A stretch of DNA of 64,000 nucleotides from Candidatus Leptovillus affinis (lineage in GTDB: Bacteria > Chloroflexota > Anaerolineae > Promineifilales > Promineifilaceae): positions 744,001 to 808,000 of the forward strand of contig JADIYP010000001.1 of assembly GCA_016705235.1 (NCBI GenBank), given 5' to 3'. The position numbers and the translations under genes were made by a program. The notes under the pieces are model-generated. The model searched no databases. It had not been told where the DNA came from and saw nothing but the letters and a program-made list of their open reading frames with translations. Below, piece after piece: positions 52,620 through 61,312 of this stretch (its first letter is position 1; the number at the start of each line of letters is the position of its first letter).

Positions 52620-53678
52620 TTAGTGAGCGGGCGTGTAACCGATGCCGTTCACGGTAATGGCGCCGGGCTGCTGGAGGTTCCCATCAATGGTGATGGACAC
52701 ATCCAGCCAATCGCGCAGCAAGGCGGCGTTGGTCAGGGTGTGCTGCGTGAGGCAATCGGTGGTGAATTGGGTGGTTCCGTGGGCCAAAGCCAGGGGCAGC
52801 AGCAGTTGATCCGCCAATCGTTTGTCAACGTCGGCCCCATTGTCCACAAAAGCGCGACATTCGGCAACGGCCGTTTCTGCTACCTTATCGGCGGGCAGTC
52901 CTTTTCGCCCCAGGCTGGTGAACCCGGCCTGTGGCAGCCAGAGGATCAACCCGGCGCCGGGGGCGGGGCCACGTTCGCGCACGGCCGTTACCTGTCCGGC
53001 CAGGTTTGCCTGCCGCAGCAAATTGTCGGCGCGGCGGGCCATGCGTTGGGGAATGTCGGCGGGCAAATTGGTGACGGCGGCCAGGCCGCGAATGCTCAGC
53101 CGCGGCAGCGCGGCGCGGCTGAGGTTGGCGGCGGTGATCTGGCGCCGGGGGTGGATAACGGCCGTCATCTCCCCGCCGCCCGCCGGATACCAGCCCCAGG
53201 CGGTCAGATTGGCGCTAAACGATGCGCCCAGCTTTGCCACGGCCGGGCCGAACACTTCGGTGAGGTAGTGGAAGGGTGGGCTGAAGGGGACGTGGGTTCC
53301 GCCGCGCAGCGTCAGTTGGCTGGTTTCAGCGGCGAACAGCAGCGGCCAGAAAACGGTCTGGAAAATCAGCGTTACAGAACCGGCGGAGCCGCCTTGTGCG
53401 GCCTGGGTCACGTCGAAGGTGTAGCTGCCGCTCTGCGGCGCTGCTTGAGGATGAAATTCGAGGGTGGCGGCGTTGAGAAAATCACCGGCTACGTGGGCCT
53501 GGCAGATGGCGGCGGCGGCGCGCACGGCCGTCAGATGTTGGGGGCGCAGGCCGGGTTTGCTGCGGTTGGCGCGAATGTTGAACAGGTGAAACGGCCGTCC
53601 CGTCAGCGCGGATAGGCTGAGGCAGGTGCGCAGTACCTGCCCGCCGCCTTCCCCCTGGCTGCCATCAATGCGTAACAT
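52620..53678 (-). CDS. rtcA: RNA 3'-terminal phosphate cyclase
   Basis: 352 aa from the ATG at 53678 (MLRIDGSQGEGGGQVLRTCL); upstream frame is not conserved. RtcA converts an RNA 3'-phosphate to a 2',3'-cyclic end using ATP, through adenylation of a C-terminal His (here within LALAHGTTQF). NRSKPGLRPQHL and WGWYPAGGGEM are family motifs. RtcB ligase and RtcR are not seen in the window. It sits eight bases after the sugar transferase and before rnz, so two RNA-end enzymes are neighbours. Confidence 0.93.
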   Translation of the reverse strand: MLRIDGSQGEGGGQVLRTCLSLSALTGRPFHLFNIRANRSKPGLRPQHLTAVRAAAAICQAHVAGDFLNAATLEFHPQAAPQSGSYTFDVTQAAQGGSAGSVTLIFQTVFWPLLFAAETSQLTLRGGTHVPFSPPFHYLTEVFGPAVAKLGASFSANLTAWGWYPAGGGEMTAVIHPRRQITAANLSRAALPRLSIRGLAAVTNLPADIPQRMARRADNLLRQANLAGQVTAVRERGPAPGAGLILWLPQAGFTSLGRKGLPADKVAETAVAECRAFVDNGADVDKRLADQLLLPLALAHGTTQFTTDCLTQHTLTNAALLRDWLDVSITIDGNLQQPGAITVNGIGYTPAH

Positions 53679-53686
53679 CAAACGGG

Positions 53687-54436
53687 TTAGTAAGCGCCTT
53701 TGCCCTGCACCACCACCCAGGGCGTGCGCAGCAAAATTTTCAGGTCCAGCCACAACGACCAGGTTTGGATGTAGATCATGTCCAGGCGAATGCGTTCTTC
53801 GTAGGAAGTGTCGGAGCGGCCGCTGACTTGCCAGAGGCCGGTGAGTCCGGGCGGCACGGTGAGCAGCCACGCGCCGTTAGCGCCGTAACGGGCGATTTCT
53901 TCCGGGGTGACAAAGCGCGGGCCGATGAGGGACATATCACCGGCTAGAACGTTGAATAACTGCGGCAGTTCGTCGAGGCTGTATTTGCGCAGCAGCCGTC
54001 CCAGGCGGGTGACGCGCGGATCGTTTTTCAGCTTGAAGTTTTGCGCCAGTTCGGCTTGCAGATGGGGGTGTTGGGCCAGAATGTCGTGGCCGTTGAGGGT
54101 CATGGTGCGGAATTTAAGGGCGGGGAAGATACGGCCGTTTTGCCCCATCATCTCTCGCCGGTGGAAAATCGGGCCGGGGGAATCTAGCTTTATCAGCAGC
54201 GCCAGGAGCAAGAACAAGGGGGTCATCACGATCAAACTGGGCAGCGCGATCGCATAATCTAGCAGCACCTTGATCAGCCGCGTCCCTCCTTGGGGCGGGA
54301 ACCAGAGAGCGGATGTGCCGATTTGCTGGTGGTGGGTGGAAGTGTTGGCTTGAGCCTCGGTGGGAACCTTGTTGTTTGGCGTGGATATTTGCACCTGATT
54401 TCTCCAAGATTTGCGCCAGAAGTGGGTGATGGGCAT
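53687..54436 (-). CDS. Bacterial sugar transferase (polyprenyl-phosphate hexose-1-phosphate transferase)
   Basis: 249 aa. After a polar N-terminal region of about 55 residues there is one membrane segment (LLDYAIALPSLIVMTPLFLLLALLI) and the catalytic domain: KLDSPGPIFHRREMMGQNG, LKFRTM, KYSLDELPQLFNVLAGDMSLIGPRF and GLTGLWQVSGRS. It starts exopolysaccharide or glycan synthesis by moving a sugar-phosphate from UDP to a lipid carrier. It lacks the large N-terminal multi-helix part of WcaJ-type enzymes, so it resembles the short forms. No glycan cluster is next to it. Confidence 0.9.
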   Translation of the reverse strand: MPITHFWRKSWRNQVQISTPNNKVPTEAQANTSTHHQQIGTSALWFPPQGGTRLIKVLLDYAIALPSLIVMTPLFLLLALLIKLDSPGPIFHRREMMGQNGRIFPALKFRTMTLNGHDILAQHPHLQAELAQNFKLKNDPRVTRLGRLLRKYSLDELPQLFNVLAGDMSLIGPRFVTPEEIARYGANGAWLLTVPPGLTGLWQVSGRSDTSYEERIRLDMIYIQTWSLWLDLKILLRTPWVVVQGKGAY

Positions 54437-54539
54437 GGTTTGTCCCCGGTCTGCCCTTCGCTGGACTGGGGAGGAGGCGCTTCTCCCTTACAATCTAGTA
54501 GAAATCACTTACAGGCTCACTTACATGCGGCGGGGGAGG

Positions 54540-55034
54540 TTAAACGGCCGTGGCAACGGCCGTAAACAACAAAATCAGGGCCGCGCAGGCCAGGTTCAGG
54601 CGTAAAAATTGGCCTTCCTTCCGGCTGAGCTTCGCGCGTTCGTCGGCGGTTAGCTGCGGCCGTTTGTCTGCTGCCAGCGCCAGCCGCGCCATCGCCGGAT
54701 ATAAAGAGAACTGCACATAGGCTGTCAGGGCCACCAACCCGCCAAACGCAATGTGTTTAAGCAAAATCGCCCAGGCCCACAGGCTGTCAATCGCTAAAAA
54801 GCCATTGTAATTGGGATCGTTGGTCATCTGGACAAAGCCGGTAATCAGCAGCAGCACCAGGCTGATATTGGCCCAGGGCGTAAAGCGCTTTTGCAAGGCA
54901 AACCACTGATTTTCGGCCAGCGTACCCTGGCGTAAAGCAGGCCAGGCCACCAGCGCCATCAGCGCCATCCCGCCCAGCCACACAACCGTCGCCAACAAAT
55001 GAATCCAATAGGAAAGAGCCAAAATCCAAAGCAT
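54540..55034 (-). CDS. CopD-like integral membrane protein
   Basis: 164 aa from the ATG at 55034; a longer frame to 55091 runs through a palindrome and was rejected. Four membrane helices, the first being WILALSYWIHLLATVVWLGG with an HLLA-VVWLGG pattern as in CopD and related copper/haem proteins. WANISLVLLLITGFVQM and KHIAFGGLVALTAY follow. The role is unproven; a copper or haem link is from family resemblance only. Confidence 0.7.
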   Translation of the reverse strand: MLWILALSYWIHLLATVVWLGGMALMALVAWPALRQGTLAENQWFALQKRFTPWANISLVLLLITGFVQMTNDPNYNGFLAIDSLWAWAILLKHIAFGGLVALTAYVQFSLYPAMARLALAADKRPQLTADERAKLSRKEGQFLRLNLACAALILLFTAVATAV

Positions 55035-55052
55035 GGGAACCTTCAGGAGGTA

Positions 55053-55104
55053 TGAAGCGTGATGCGTGATGCGTAACCGGTTACGCATCACGCATCACGC
55101 TTCA
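55053..55104. repeat. 52-bp perfect palindrome, GTGATGCGTGA family (copy 4)
   Basis: The 26-base arm TGAAGCGTGATGCGTGATGC followed by GTAACC is repeated in perfect inverse with no loop, centred at 55078/55079. It lies between the glycosidase-like gene stop and the CopD-like gene start. Confidence 0.92.
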
Positions 55105-55106
55105 CG

Positions 55107-56282
55107 CTACTTGGGCATCGCTTTCAGCGCGCCATAAGCCAGGCGCGGCGTGCCATCCGGTAAGACAATCGACCACCACCACTGTTCATTGGCTTCGGCC
55201 GTCCAGGTGGCGTCAGCCATGTAAATGGTGGTCATCAGGCCAATCCAGGGCTGCCAATTTTCTTGGGCGTATTGGTAAGCGCGTACCAAATAGTCGGCCT
55301 GTTCCGCTTCCGTTACGCCGTGCCAGGTATAGTCGGGGTGCAAATCCTGGTTCAGAATCCAGCCCATTTCCATGATGGCCACTTGTTTGGCCCCATCACC
55401 ATTGGCCACCATGATGGCGCGCATGTCTTCGACGTGGCGAAAGGCAAACCAGCGTCCCTGCCCGTATTCGTAACTGGCGGCTACTTCATCGGCAGATAGT
55501 TCCGGCGGCGCTTTGAAGCCGGGCGCGTGGAGGCCAAGGACATCGAAATAATTGCGTGCCCCGGCGTTGTACATGCCTTGCAGAAAATCGGTGTCGGGCA
55601 TGGCGGCCGGCGGCTGCGTGCCGGTTGGCGCTAACCCGGCCGAAATGACGATGGCCTCAGGGTCGGCGGCTTTGATGGCCTGGTAACATACCCGGAGCAG
55701 TTCGGTGTAAGCTGCGGGATCGGGCGACTCGTTGCCCCATTCGCGGCTTAGATTGGGTTCGTTCCAGACCTGATAGGCGGCGATGCGCCCTTTGTAGCGC
55801 GTGGCCAGGACGCCGCAAAAGTCGGCAAAGTCCTGGTAATCGACGGGCGGCTGGTTGGGGGTGATTTTCTCGTCGGGCAGGGAGCGAACAGACCATAAGG
55901 GTTGGCGATCGATGCGCACGATGAGCTTGAGGCCTGCGTTTTCAACGGAATCGACAATGACGTCGGGGCGGAACCAGTCGAACTGGTTTTTGCCGTAGCC
56001 TTCGATATCGCGCCAGGAAAAGCTTTGTTTGATCCAGCCGAAGCCCATGTCTTGGGCTAATTTGAGGTCACGATCCAGGGCGTCGAGCTGCCACCATTGG
56101 GAGATGTGGATGCCGTAAGATGGAGAATCGAACAGCGGCACGACGGGTTCGCGGCCCATGAGTGCGGTGGGGAGGGGTGTGGGGGATGGTGAAGGGGTTG
56201 GCGCGGGTGGTTGGGCAACGGCCGTGCCGCAGCCCACCAACCACACCATCCCCAACACCAACGCTAACAAACGTTTTTGCAC
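55107..56282 (-). CDS. Exported glycosidase-like lipoprotein (GH39/GH5-like barrel), copy A
   Basis: 391 aa. The start is a GTG at 56282, one base after the upstream stop; no better start precedes the signal sequence. KRLLALVLGMVWLVGC is a lipoprotein signal with the lipid-bearing Cys before GTA, then a Pro/Thr linker. The barrel domain has GIHISQWWQ near its start, YQVWNEPNLSREW (candidate acid/base Glu) and IMEMGWIL (candidate nucleophile). It is clearly related to the next two genes. Activity on a polysaccharide is likely but the substrate is unknown. Confidence 0.82.
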   Translation of the reverse strand: MQKRLLALVLGMVWLVGCGTAVAQPPAPTPSPSPTPLPTALMGREPVVPLFDSPSYGIHISQWWQLDALDRDLKLAQDMGFGWIKQSFSWRDIEGYGKNQFDWFRPDVIVDSVENAGLKLIVRIDRQPLWSVRSLPDEKITPNQPPVDYQDFADFCGVLATRYKGRIAAYQVWNEPNLSREWGNESPDPAAYTELLRVCYQAIKAADPEAIVISAGLAPTGTQPPAAMPDTDFLQGMYNAGARNYFDVLGLHAPGFKAPPELSADEVAASYEYGQGRWFAFRHVEDMRAIMVANGDGAKQVAIMEMGWILNQDLHPDYTWHGVTEAEQADYLVRAYQYAQENWQPWIGLMTTIYMADATWTAEANEQWWWSIVLPDGTPRLAYGALKAMPK

Positions 56283-56283
56283 G

Positions 56284-57618
56284 TTAGGGCATTTTCTCCA
56301 TAGCTGAAACGGCCGAATACGCCGGCCGCGGAATGCCGCTGGTGTCGACGATGCTGTAAGGAACCGGGTCGTCTGTGGGGCCGTTGCCCTTGTTGCCAAA
56401 GTCGAAGTTGAACAGGAAGGCCAGCCAGACGGCGCGGGAATCGTGCATTTGCTGGAAAGCCTGGGTGATGTAATCGGCTTGTTCTTGCAAAGTGTTGTCC
56501 TGAGCAAATTCAAAGCCGGTCGGGTAAACGTCGTAGCCTTCGCTGGTGGCCCAGCCAAACTCGGTGACGCATAACTTTTTGTTGGGATCGACGGCCTGCA
56601 CCTTTTGCGCGTAGGTGTCTAAGGTTGTCTTGAAGCTCCAGGAATGGTGCGGATTGTCGAAGGGGCCGCGGAAAACGGCCGTTTGCGCTTCGGGCAGCGC
56701 GCCTGTCTGGTCATAGGCCACGTTTGGCGGGATGTTGTAGCCATTATGGTGCGCGCCCACGCAGTCCGCATAGTTCAGCATCCCGGCCGCCAACGCCCGA
56801 TCCAGGTATTCAAAATCATCCGCCCAACGTACCCAATCACCAGGGCCTGTGGGCGACAATGCGCCGCTGATCACGATGATATTGGGGTCTTGGGCCTTAA
56901 TCGTCTCATATGCCTGACGCAAAAAGTTCACATAATCTTCTGGGCTGATGCCGTTGGTCGTCGTCCATTCGCGGTCCAGATTTTGCTCATTCCAGACCTC
57001 AATGGCCTGAATCTGGCCAGGGTGGCGGGTGAGCAGTTCGTTTAGGAAGGCCGTGTAGAGGCTGTAATCGTCGGGCGGGCCGTTTTCGCCGCCTAACGCG
57101 CGGGTCCAGGTGGGCGCGCCCACGATGCTCACCATGAGGTTGAGGCCATTTTTGTTCGCTTCTTCGATCACGCTGTCATAAAAGAACCATTGGTCGGCTT
57201 CCGGGCTGGGGTGAATGACCGGCCATTTGAGCTGCATTTTTATCCAATCCAGACCCAACTGATTGCGCACGGCGTTCATCGTATCGACCGGATTGCCCAC
57301 ACTGGCATTGCCGTGTATCTGGATGCCGTAGCCAAAGCGGTCGGCCGGCCAGGGCACAGTTGGCCCCAAAACAACGGGTTCGGCGGGGGCCGGTTCCGCA
57401 GGCGCGGCTTCACTGCCACTAACGGCGGCCCCTTCGCCGCCGGTAATGACGGGTGGCGGCAGCGTGGGTTCCTCCATGGGCACAATTGCCGTGGGTGGTG
57501 TTTCTTGGGTTGCGGCGGCTTGTGGCACGGCCGTTGGCTCGGCTGCGCTGCCGCCACAAGCCACCAGTAGGCCAATCAATAAACTAACCAATAAACCAAT
57601 CGTTAATCGCTTCATCAT
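56284..57618 (-). CDS. Exported glycosidase-like lipoprotein (GH39/GH5-like barrel), copy B
   Basis: 444 aa. The signal LLVSLLIGLLVAC ends in a lipobox Cys followed by GGS; a linker rich in Pro, Ala, Glu and Thr covers about 25-85. The barrel has WIKMQLKWPVIHP, IEVWNEQNLDREW with a candidate catalytic Glu, and KKLCVTEFGWATSEGYD with the second Glu. GGAG precedes the start. Its stop and the start of copy A are adjacent, so both are translated from one transcript. Confidence 0.85.
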   Translation of the reverse strand: MMKRLTIGLLVSLLIGLLVACGGSAAEPTAVPQAAATQETPPTAIVPMEEPTLPPPVITGGEGAAVSGSEAAPAEPAPAEPVVLGPTVPWPADRFGYGIQIHGNASVGNPVDTMNAVRNQLGLDWIKMQLKWPVIHPSPEADQWFFYDSVIEEANKNGLNLMVSIVGAPTWTRALGGENGPPDDYSLYTAFLNELLTRHPGQIQAIEVWNEQNLDREWTTTNGISPEDYVNFLRQAYETIKAQDPNIIVISGALSPTGPGDWVRWADDFEYLDRALAAGMLNYADCVGAHHNGYNIPPNVAYDQTGALPEAQTAVFRGPFDNPHHSWSFKTTLDTYAQKVQAVDPNKKLCVTEFGWATSEGYDVYPTGFEFAQDNTLQEQADYITQAFQQMHDSRAVWLAFLFNFDFGNKGNGPTDDPVPYSIVDTSGIPRPAYSAVSAMEKMP

Positions 57619-57634
57619 TCACTCTCCAAACTAA

Positions 57635-57672
57635 AGGGCGCATTCCGGTACAATCATACCAGAATGCGCCCT
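57635..57672. repeat. Inverted repeat, 14-base arms
   Basis: AGGGCGCATTCCGG and CCAGAATGCGCCCT face each other across 10 bases, just upstream of copy B and downstream of the large copy C. It could be a weak terminator on the minus strand. Confidence 0.7.
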
Positions 57673-57678
57673 ATGAAT

Positions 57679-57732
57679 AGTAACCAGTGAACAGAGACAG
57701 ATTAATTCGCTGTTCACAGTCCACCGTTACTG
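57679..57732. repeat. Inverted repeat, AGTAAC/GTGAACAG arms
   Basis: AGTAAC and GTGAACAG on the left face CTGTTCAC and GTTACT on the right. It lies immediately after the stop of the 1030-aa gene. Confidence 0.7.
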
Positions 57733-57743
57733 TTGACTAAGGT

Positions 57744-60700
57744 TTAGCGACCCATCACCTGACCGAGCGTGCCGCAGGCCGGGCAGCTGCCGTCTTTACG
57801 AACCATGGCATAACCCGCCTGGGGATCATCGCCCCACTGCGTGAAATCTACATTGAAAACAATAACCAGGCGTACCCGGCCGCTGTTTGCCGTCAGGCTA
57901 ACTGCTTCAGCCAGCCATTGGGCATGTTGGGCGACTGTGGTCCCGGCGGCCCAAGAGAAGCGAGACGGCACGCCGCCGTAATCTTCGCCAGATAAATAGC
58001 CTAACTCAGTGAAACATACCGGTTTGCCCAACTGCGCGTACACATTTAGCGTGGGCATGAGGTACCAACTGTAGTGGTCGCTGCCGGCCGGATGACCGGT
58101 GACGGCGCTGGGTGAAGTAGCCCCGGCGTTGTAATGCGCGCCGACACAATCCAGGTAACTGGCCGCACCGGCCGCTGCCATGCCTGCCATGTAGCGGCTG
58201 TCTGACCAGGCATTGGTCCCGTTGTCGAAACCGGTGGGAGCCGGCGCGCCGCTGATAACCATGACGTTGGGATTGGCGCTTTTGATGGCGTTGTAGGCGG
58301 GAGCCAGCATATTGTTGACGTAAGAGACGGGGTCGATAGAACCGGCCGGCCACTCGAAGTCGATGTTCATTTCATTCCAGATTTCGATGGCATCAGGGCC
58401 TAAGGCGGCCACGCCGCGTAAGTATTCCGTGTAGCCGGCGAAATCAATGCTGCCGGGGTAAGAATCTGAGCCGGGAATGCTGAGCAGGACTTTGAAGCCG
58501 CTGGCGTGGGCGTTGTTGATACGCCCGGCCAGGTCGCCAGGATTGGCGCCGGGTCCCCATTTTTGCTGGAATTTTACCCAGTTCATGCCAGCAGAGGACA
58601 TAAGCTGCGGATTGCCGAAGGTATGAGTTTGCCCGCCCAGTTCAAACGCGCCGTTGGCCACAGGCGCGGCCGAGACAGGCGGCGCCGGGTTGGTGGTGGT
58701 TCCGGTCCCCGTGGTGGTGGTTCCGGCGGCCGGGGCTTCAACTTTTACCACTTCCAGGCTGCTGATGTTGACGCTGGGGTTGACGGTGAGCAAGGTGGCA
58801 AATATCCAGCCTTTTTCGCCGCTGGGCATGAGAATATTCAGCCAGGAGGCATCCTCGTTGCGGCCAAGTATTTTTACACTTACGCCGGTATTCAGTCCGC
58901 CGGCGATAATGCCATAATTAACGCCGGGGCCTAAACGAACATTAGAAGGTGATTTGACCACAGCATCGCCGTCGCCGGTAAAGGCTACGGCCGTTGCTTC
59001 TGCCGCCGGGGTTGCTTCTACCACCGGTTCTTCTGGGGCAGGAGCCGCGATGGTCACGGTAACTTCATCCAGCGCGGCGACATTGTCGCCCAGGGCGAAT
59101 TCAGCCTGGATGGTGTAAGCGCCGGGGGCTTCTGCGCCTTCCCAGGCAAAGGTCAGGTCTTCGCCGCTGCCGCTGGCGATGACGCTGCCGTTTTCATCTT
59201 TTACTGTCCAGACGATGGCCGCGCTGGCGGGAGCCGGCGCTTCGCTGCCGCTGGCAAAATTCTTCAGGGCGGCGGCGTAACCGGGGCCATCTGCCACTGC
59301 GCCCAGCCCACGCACGGCGACGCCGCCCAGGTTGTATTTCTTGGCCAGATTCAGGCGGTGGGCCAGAGAGGCGGCGTTTGCCAGCCAGACGTTGTGGGTT
59401 TGGCCGTTGTCTTCGTAGCTATATTTGTAGGTCAGACTGGCGCCGTCCCATTCCAGGGGGCTGGCGGTTCCGGAGAGGGCAACTTCGACGGCCGTTCCCG
59501 GTTCCACTGCTTCGCTGCCCTGCACAAAGGCCAGTTCGCCAAAGTTGCTCAGGGCCAGATCGTTGGGCAGTTCTACGAAGGATTCGCCGACGCGGTTGAT
59601 GGCGTTGGCGCTGACCAGCATATGCAATTTTTGACGATCAATTTGGCGCACGGCCCAGGCCAATACCTGGTCGGCCAGACCGCCATCTTCATAAGTAGAG
59701 GGGTCGAGCGGCATTTGTACGTAGATTTCGTCGGCGAGACGGCCGAGAGCGGCCCAATCCTGGCCGCCGGTGTTCCAACTGCTGCCCGAAAATTGGGGTG
59801 TGCCCAGCGTGAGGGCCAGTTTTAGCCCTTGCTGGCGCAGCGCGTCGGACAGATCGCTGACAAATTGAGTAAATGCGGCGCTGTCGGTGGCGGCGACTTG
59901 CTGGTAGTCCAGGTTTAGTCCGGCAAAGCCGCCTGATTGCACGGCCGTTACCAGGGTGTTGATCTGGTTTGTCCGGGCGGCGCTGTCATTGAGAACGGCG
60001 GCCAGAGCGGCGGCGTTGACTATGGCCCCGGTGTTGCTGGCGGCCAGATATTGCGAATAAGCGCCGGTGGGCATGGTGGCGGCGCTGCCCTCCATTGTTC
60101 CGCCATTTGCCAGACTGAGTTTGCCCAGCACAACCTGCGTCACAAGCGGCAGCAAGTCTACGGGCAGCGTTTGCTCTGGCAGTATTTCGGCGGAGAGTTC
60201 CGGGGCGGCGGGCGCAGGCAAAACGACCAGGGCATATGCCTGTGGCAGTTTGTCGGCGTGGGACATGATTTGCTGGTTGGCGGCGTCTAATTCGTTGGGG
60301 ACAAATTGCCACGCGCTGCCGTTCCAGCCAAGCAGATCGAGTGTTTCGGCGGCTGTTACGCCGGCGGGTACGTTGAGCGTAACCTGACCTGTGGGGGCGT
60401 CGCCTTCATAATTTAAGACATAGACGTTGCCTTGCACGGCCGCTTCGGCGGGCATGGCGGCGCTGGCATTGGCGGCTACAAAATCAGACAGGGACATGCC
60501 GGCGACGTCGACAACGCCATCGCCGGTGATGGTCAGGGTTATTTCGCCGGGAATGGACGGATTGGCGGCCGCGGCCGATTCGGGTGTGCTGCTTGCTTCT
60601 GTGGTGGTGACGGCCGTTTGATCATTGTTGCCGCTCAGGCGGCTGCCCAGCGAAATGGGCGGTAAAAACAGACCGATTAAGACCAGGATTACAAAAAGTA

Positions 60701-60836
60701 CTGCGCCGCCGATGAGCAGCCCAGACGATTTTTTCGGCGCACGGCCGTTATCTCGCTGAATTTCTGTCAAATTTGGTTCCTCTTGTGGTGATTGCGTCAT
60801 TGTTTCCTCATCAGAGGGGGGAATTCCTTCTCCCAT
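57744..60836 (-). CDS. Large exported multidomain protein: degenerate GH18-like, Ig-like, SH3b and GH-like barrel
   Basis: 1030 aa from the ATG at 60836 with GGAGG upstream. A cytoplasmic tail, one membrane helix (LLIGGAVLFVILVLIGLF near 33-50) and a long exported part. Residues about 200-530 resemble a GH18 chitinase barrel such as spore-germination proteins: SGGFAGLNLDYQQV, YVQMPLDPSTYEDGG and YKYSYEDNGQTHNVW. The catalytic DxxDxDxE is replaced by LNLDYQQ, so this domain is probably inactive. An Ig-like segment (about 550-610), an SH3b domain (SNVRLGPGVNYGIIAGGLNTG, about 640-700) and a C-terminal barrel homologous to copies A and B (IEIWNEMNIDFEW, CFTELGYLSGED) follow. It is likely a cell-wall or glycan-bound enzyme. 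Confidence 0.85.
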   Translation of the reverse strand: MGEGIPPSDEETMTQSPQEEPNLTEIQRDNGRAPKKSSGLLIGGAVLFVILVLIGLFLPPISLGSRLSGNNDQTAVTTTEASSTPESAAAANPSIPGEITLTITGDGVVDVAGMSLSDFVAANASAAMPAEAAVQGNVYVLNYEGDAPTGQVTLNVPAGVTAAETLDLLGWNGSAWQFVPNELDAANQQIMSHADKLPQAYALVVLPAPAAPELSAEILPEQTLPVDLLPLVTQVVLGKLSLANGGTMEGSAATMPTGAYSQYLAASNTGAIVNAAALAAVLNDSAARTNQINTLVTAVQSGGFAGLNLDYQQVAATDSAAFTQFVSDLSDALRQQGLKLALTLGTPQFSGSSWNTGGQDWAALGRLADEIYVQMPLDPSTYEDGGLADQVLAWAVRQIDRQKLHMLVSANAINRVGESFVELPNDLALSNFGELAFVQGSEAVEPGTAVEVALSGTASPLEWDGASLTYKYSYEDNGQTHNVWLANAASLAHRLNLAKKYNLGGVAVRGLGAVADGPGYAAALKNFASGSEAPAPASAAIVWTVKDENGSVIASGSGEDLTFAWEGAEAPGAYTIQAEFALGDNVAALDEVTVTIAAPAPEEPVVEATPAAEATAVAFTGDGDAVVKSPSNVRLGPGVNYGIIAGGLNTGVSVKILGRNEDASWLNILMPSGEKGWIFATLLTVNPSVNISSLEVVKVEAPAAGTTTTGTGTTTNPAPPVSAAPVANGAFELGGQTHTFGNPQLMSSAGMNWVKFQQKWGPGANPGDLAGRINNAHASGFKVLLSIPGSDSYPGSIDFAGYTEYLRGVAALGPDAIEIWNEMNIDFEWPAGSIDPVSYVNNMLAPAYNAIKSANPNVMVISGAPAPTGFDNGTNAWSDSRYMAGMAAAGAASYLDCVGAHYNAGATSPSAVTGHPAGSDHYSWYLMPTLNVYAQLGKPVCFTELGYLSGEDYGGVPSRFSWAAGTTVAQHAQWLAEAVSLTANSGRVRLVIVFNVDFTQWGDDPQAGYAMVRKDGSCPACGTLGQVMGR

Positions 60837-60962
60837 AGTTTGCTTACCTCCGTACAATCAGATGCATCGCCGGGCAGACAGGGAACCATTTCAGGCATCT
60901 TGCCAACCTGATGAACGATATGCATCTAATGTTTTATCCTCTTCACGTGTCAATTTGTGTCG

Positions 60963-60990
60963 ATCAATATAAAAAAGCGGCCTATAAGCC
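60963..60990 (-). terminator. Promoter-proximal terminator before the 1030-aa gene
   Basis: On the minus strand AGCGGC-TTATAG-GCCGCT is followed by TTTTTT. It lies about 25 bases after a predicted minus-strand promoter and about 130 bases before the coding start, so it may attenuate the gene or end a very short RNA. Confidence 0.65.
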
Positions 60991-61018
60991 GCTGCAATCG
61001 ACACCAAAAGCATTTTGG

Positions 61019-61048
61019 ATTCTAGCACAAGGCTAATTGGGTTGACAA
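61019..61048 (-). promoter_or_regulatory. Minus-strand promoter upstream of the 1030-aa gene
   Basis: TTGTCA (61048-61043), an 18-base spacer and TAGAAT (61024-61019) with a TGC extension. Apart from this promoter, the terminator and the SCP2 promoter, I see nothing in the gene-free stretch 60837-61312. Confidence 0.55.
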
Positions 61049-61214
61049 ACCAGGGGGCAGCCGTGGATGGTACTCGGCGCGCAATCGTTGAGAAAACGTT
61101 AATGATGGAGTCCCCAGGCAGCCATTCGGTTTTGGATGGGGGCGTTTGTGGGGCAGAACGGTTCGCTGTAATCGGTGAACCTCTTCGGACCCTGGCCGGT
61201 AGGTTTTTCTGCGC

Positions 61215-61242
61215 TTGACAGGGTAACGGCCGTTGTTATACT
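61215..61242 (+). promoter_or_regulatory. Promoter of the SCP2 gene
   Basis: A consensus TTGACA (61215-61220), a 16-base spacer and TATACT (61237-61242). The spacer contains an ACGGCCGT octamer. Confidence 0.75.
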
Positions 61243-61312
61243 TTTCCTCATTATCTGTTCGTTAAGTTTGCGCTCTTTCGTAGGAGCCAATTCACCTGAA
61301 GGAGATTCCCAC

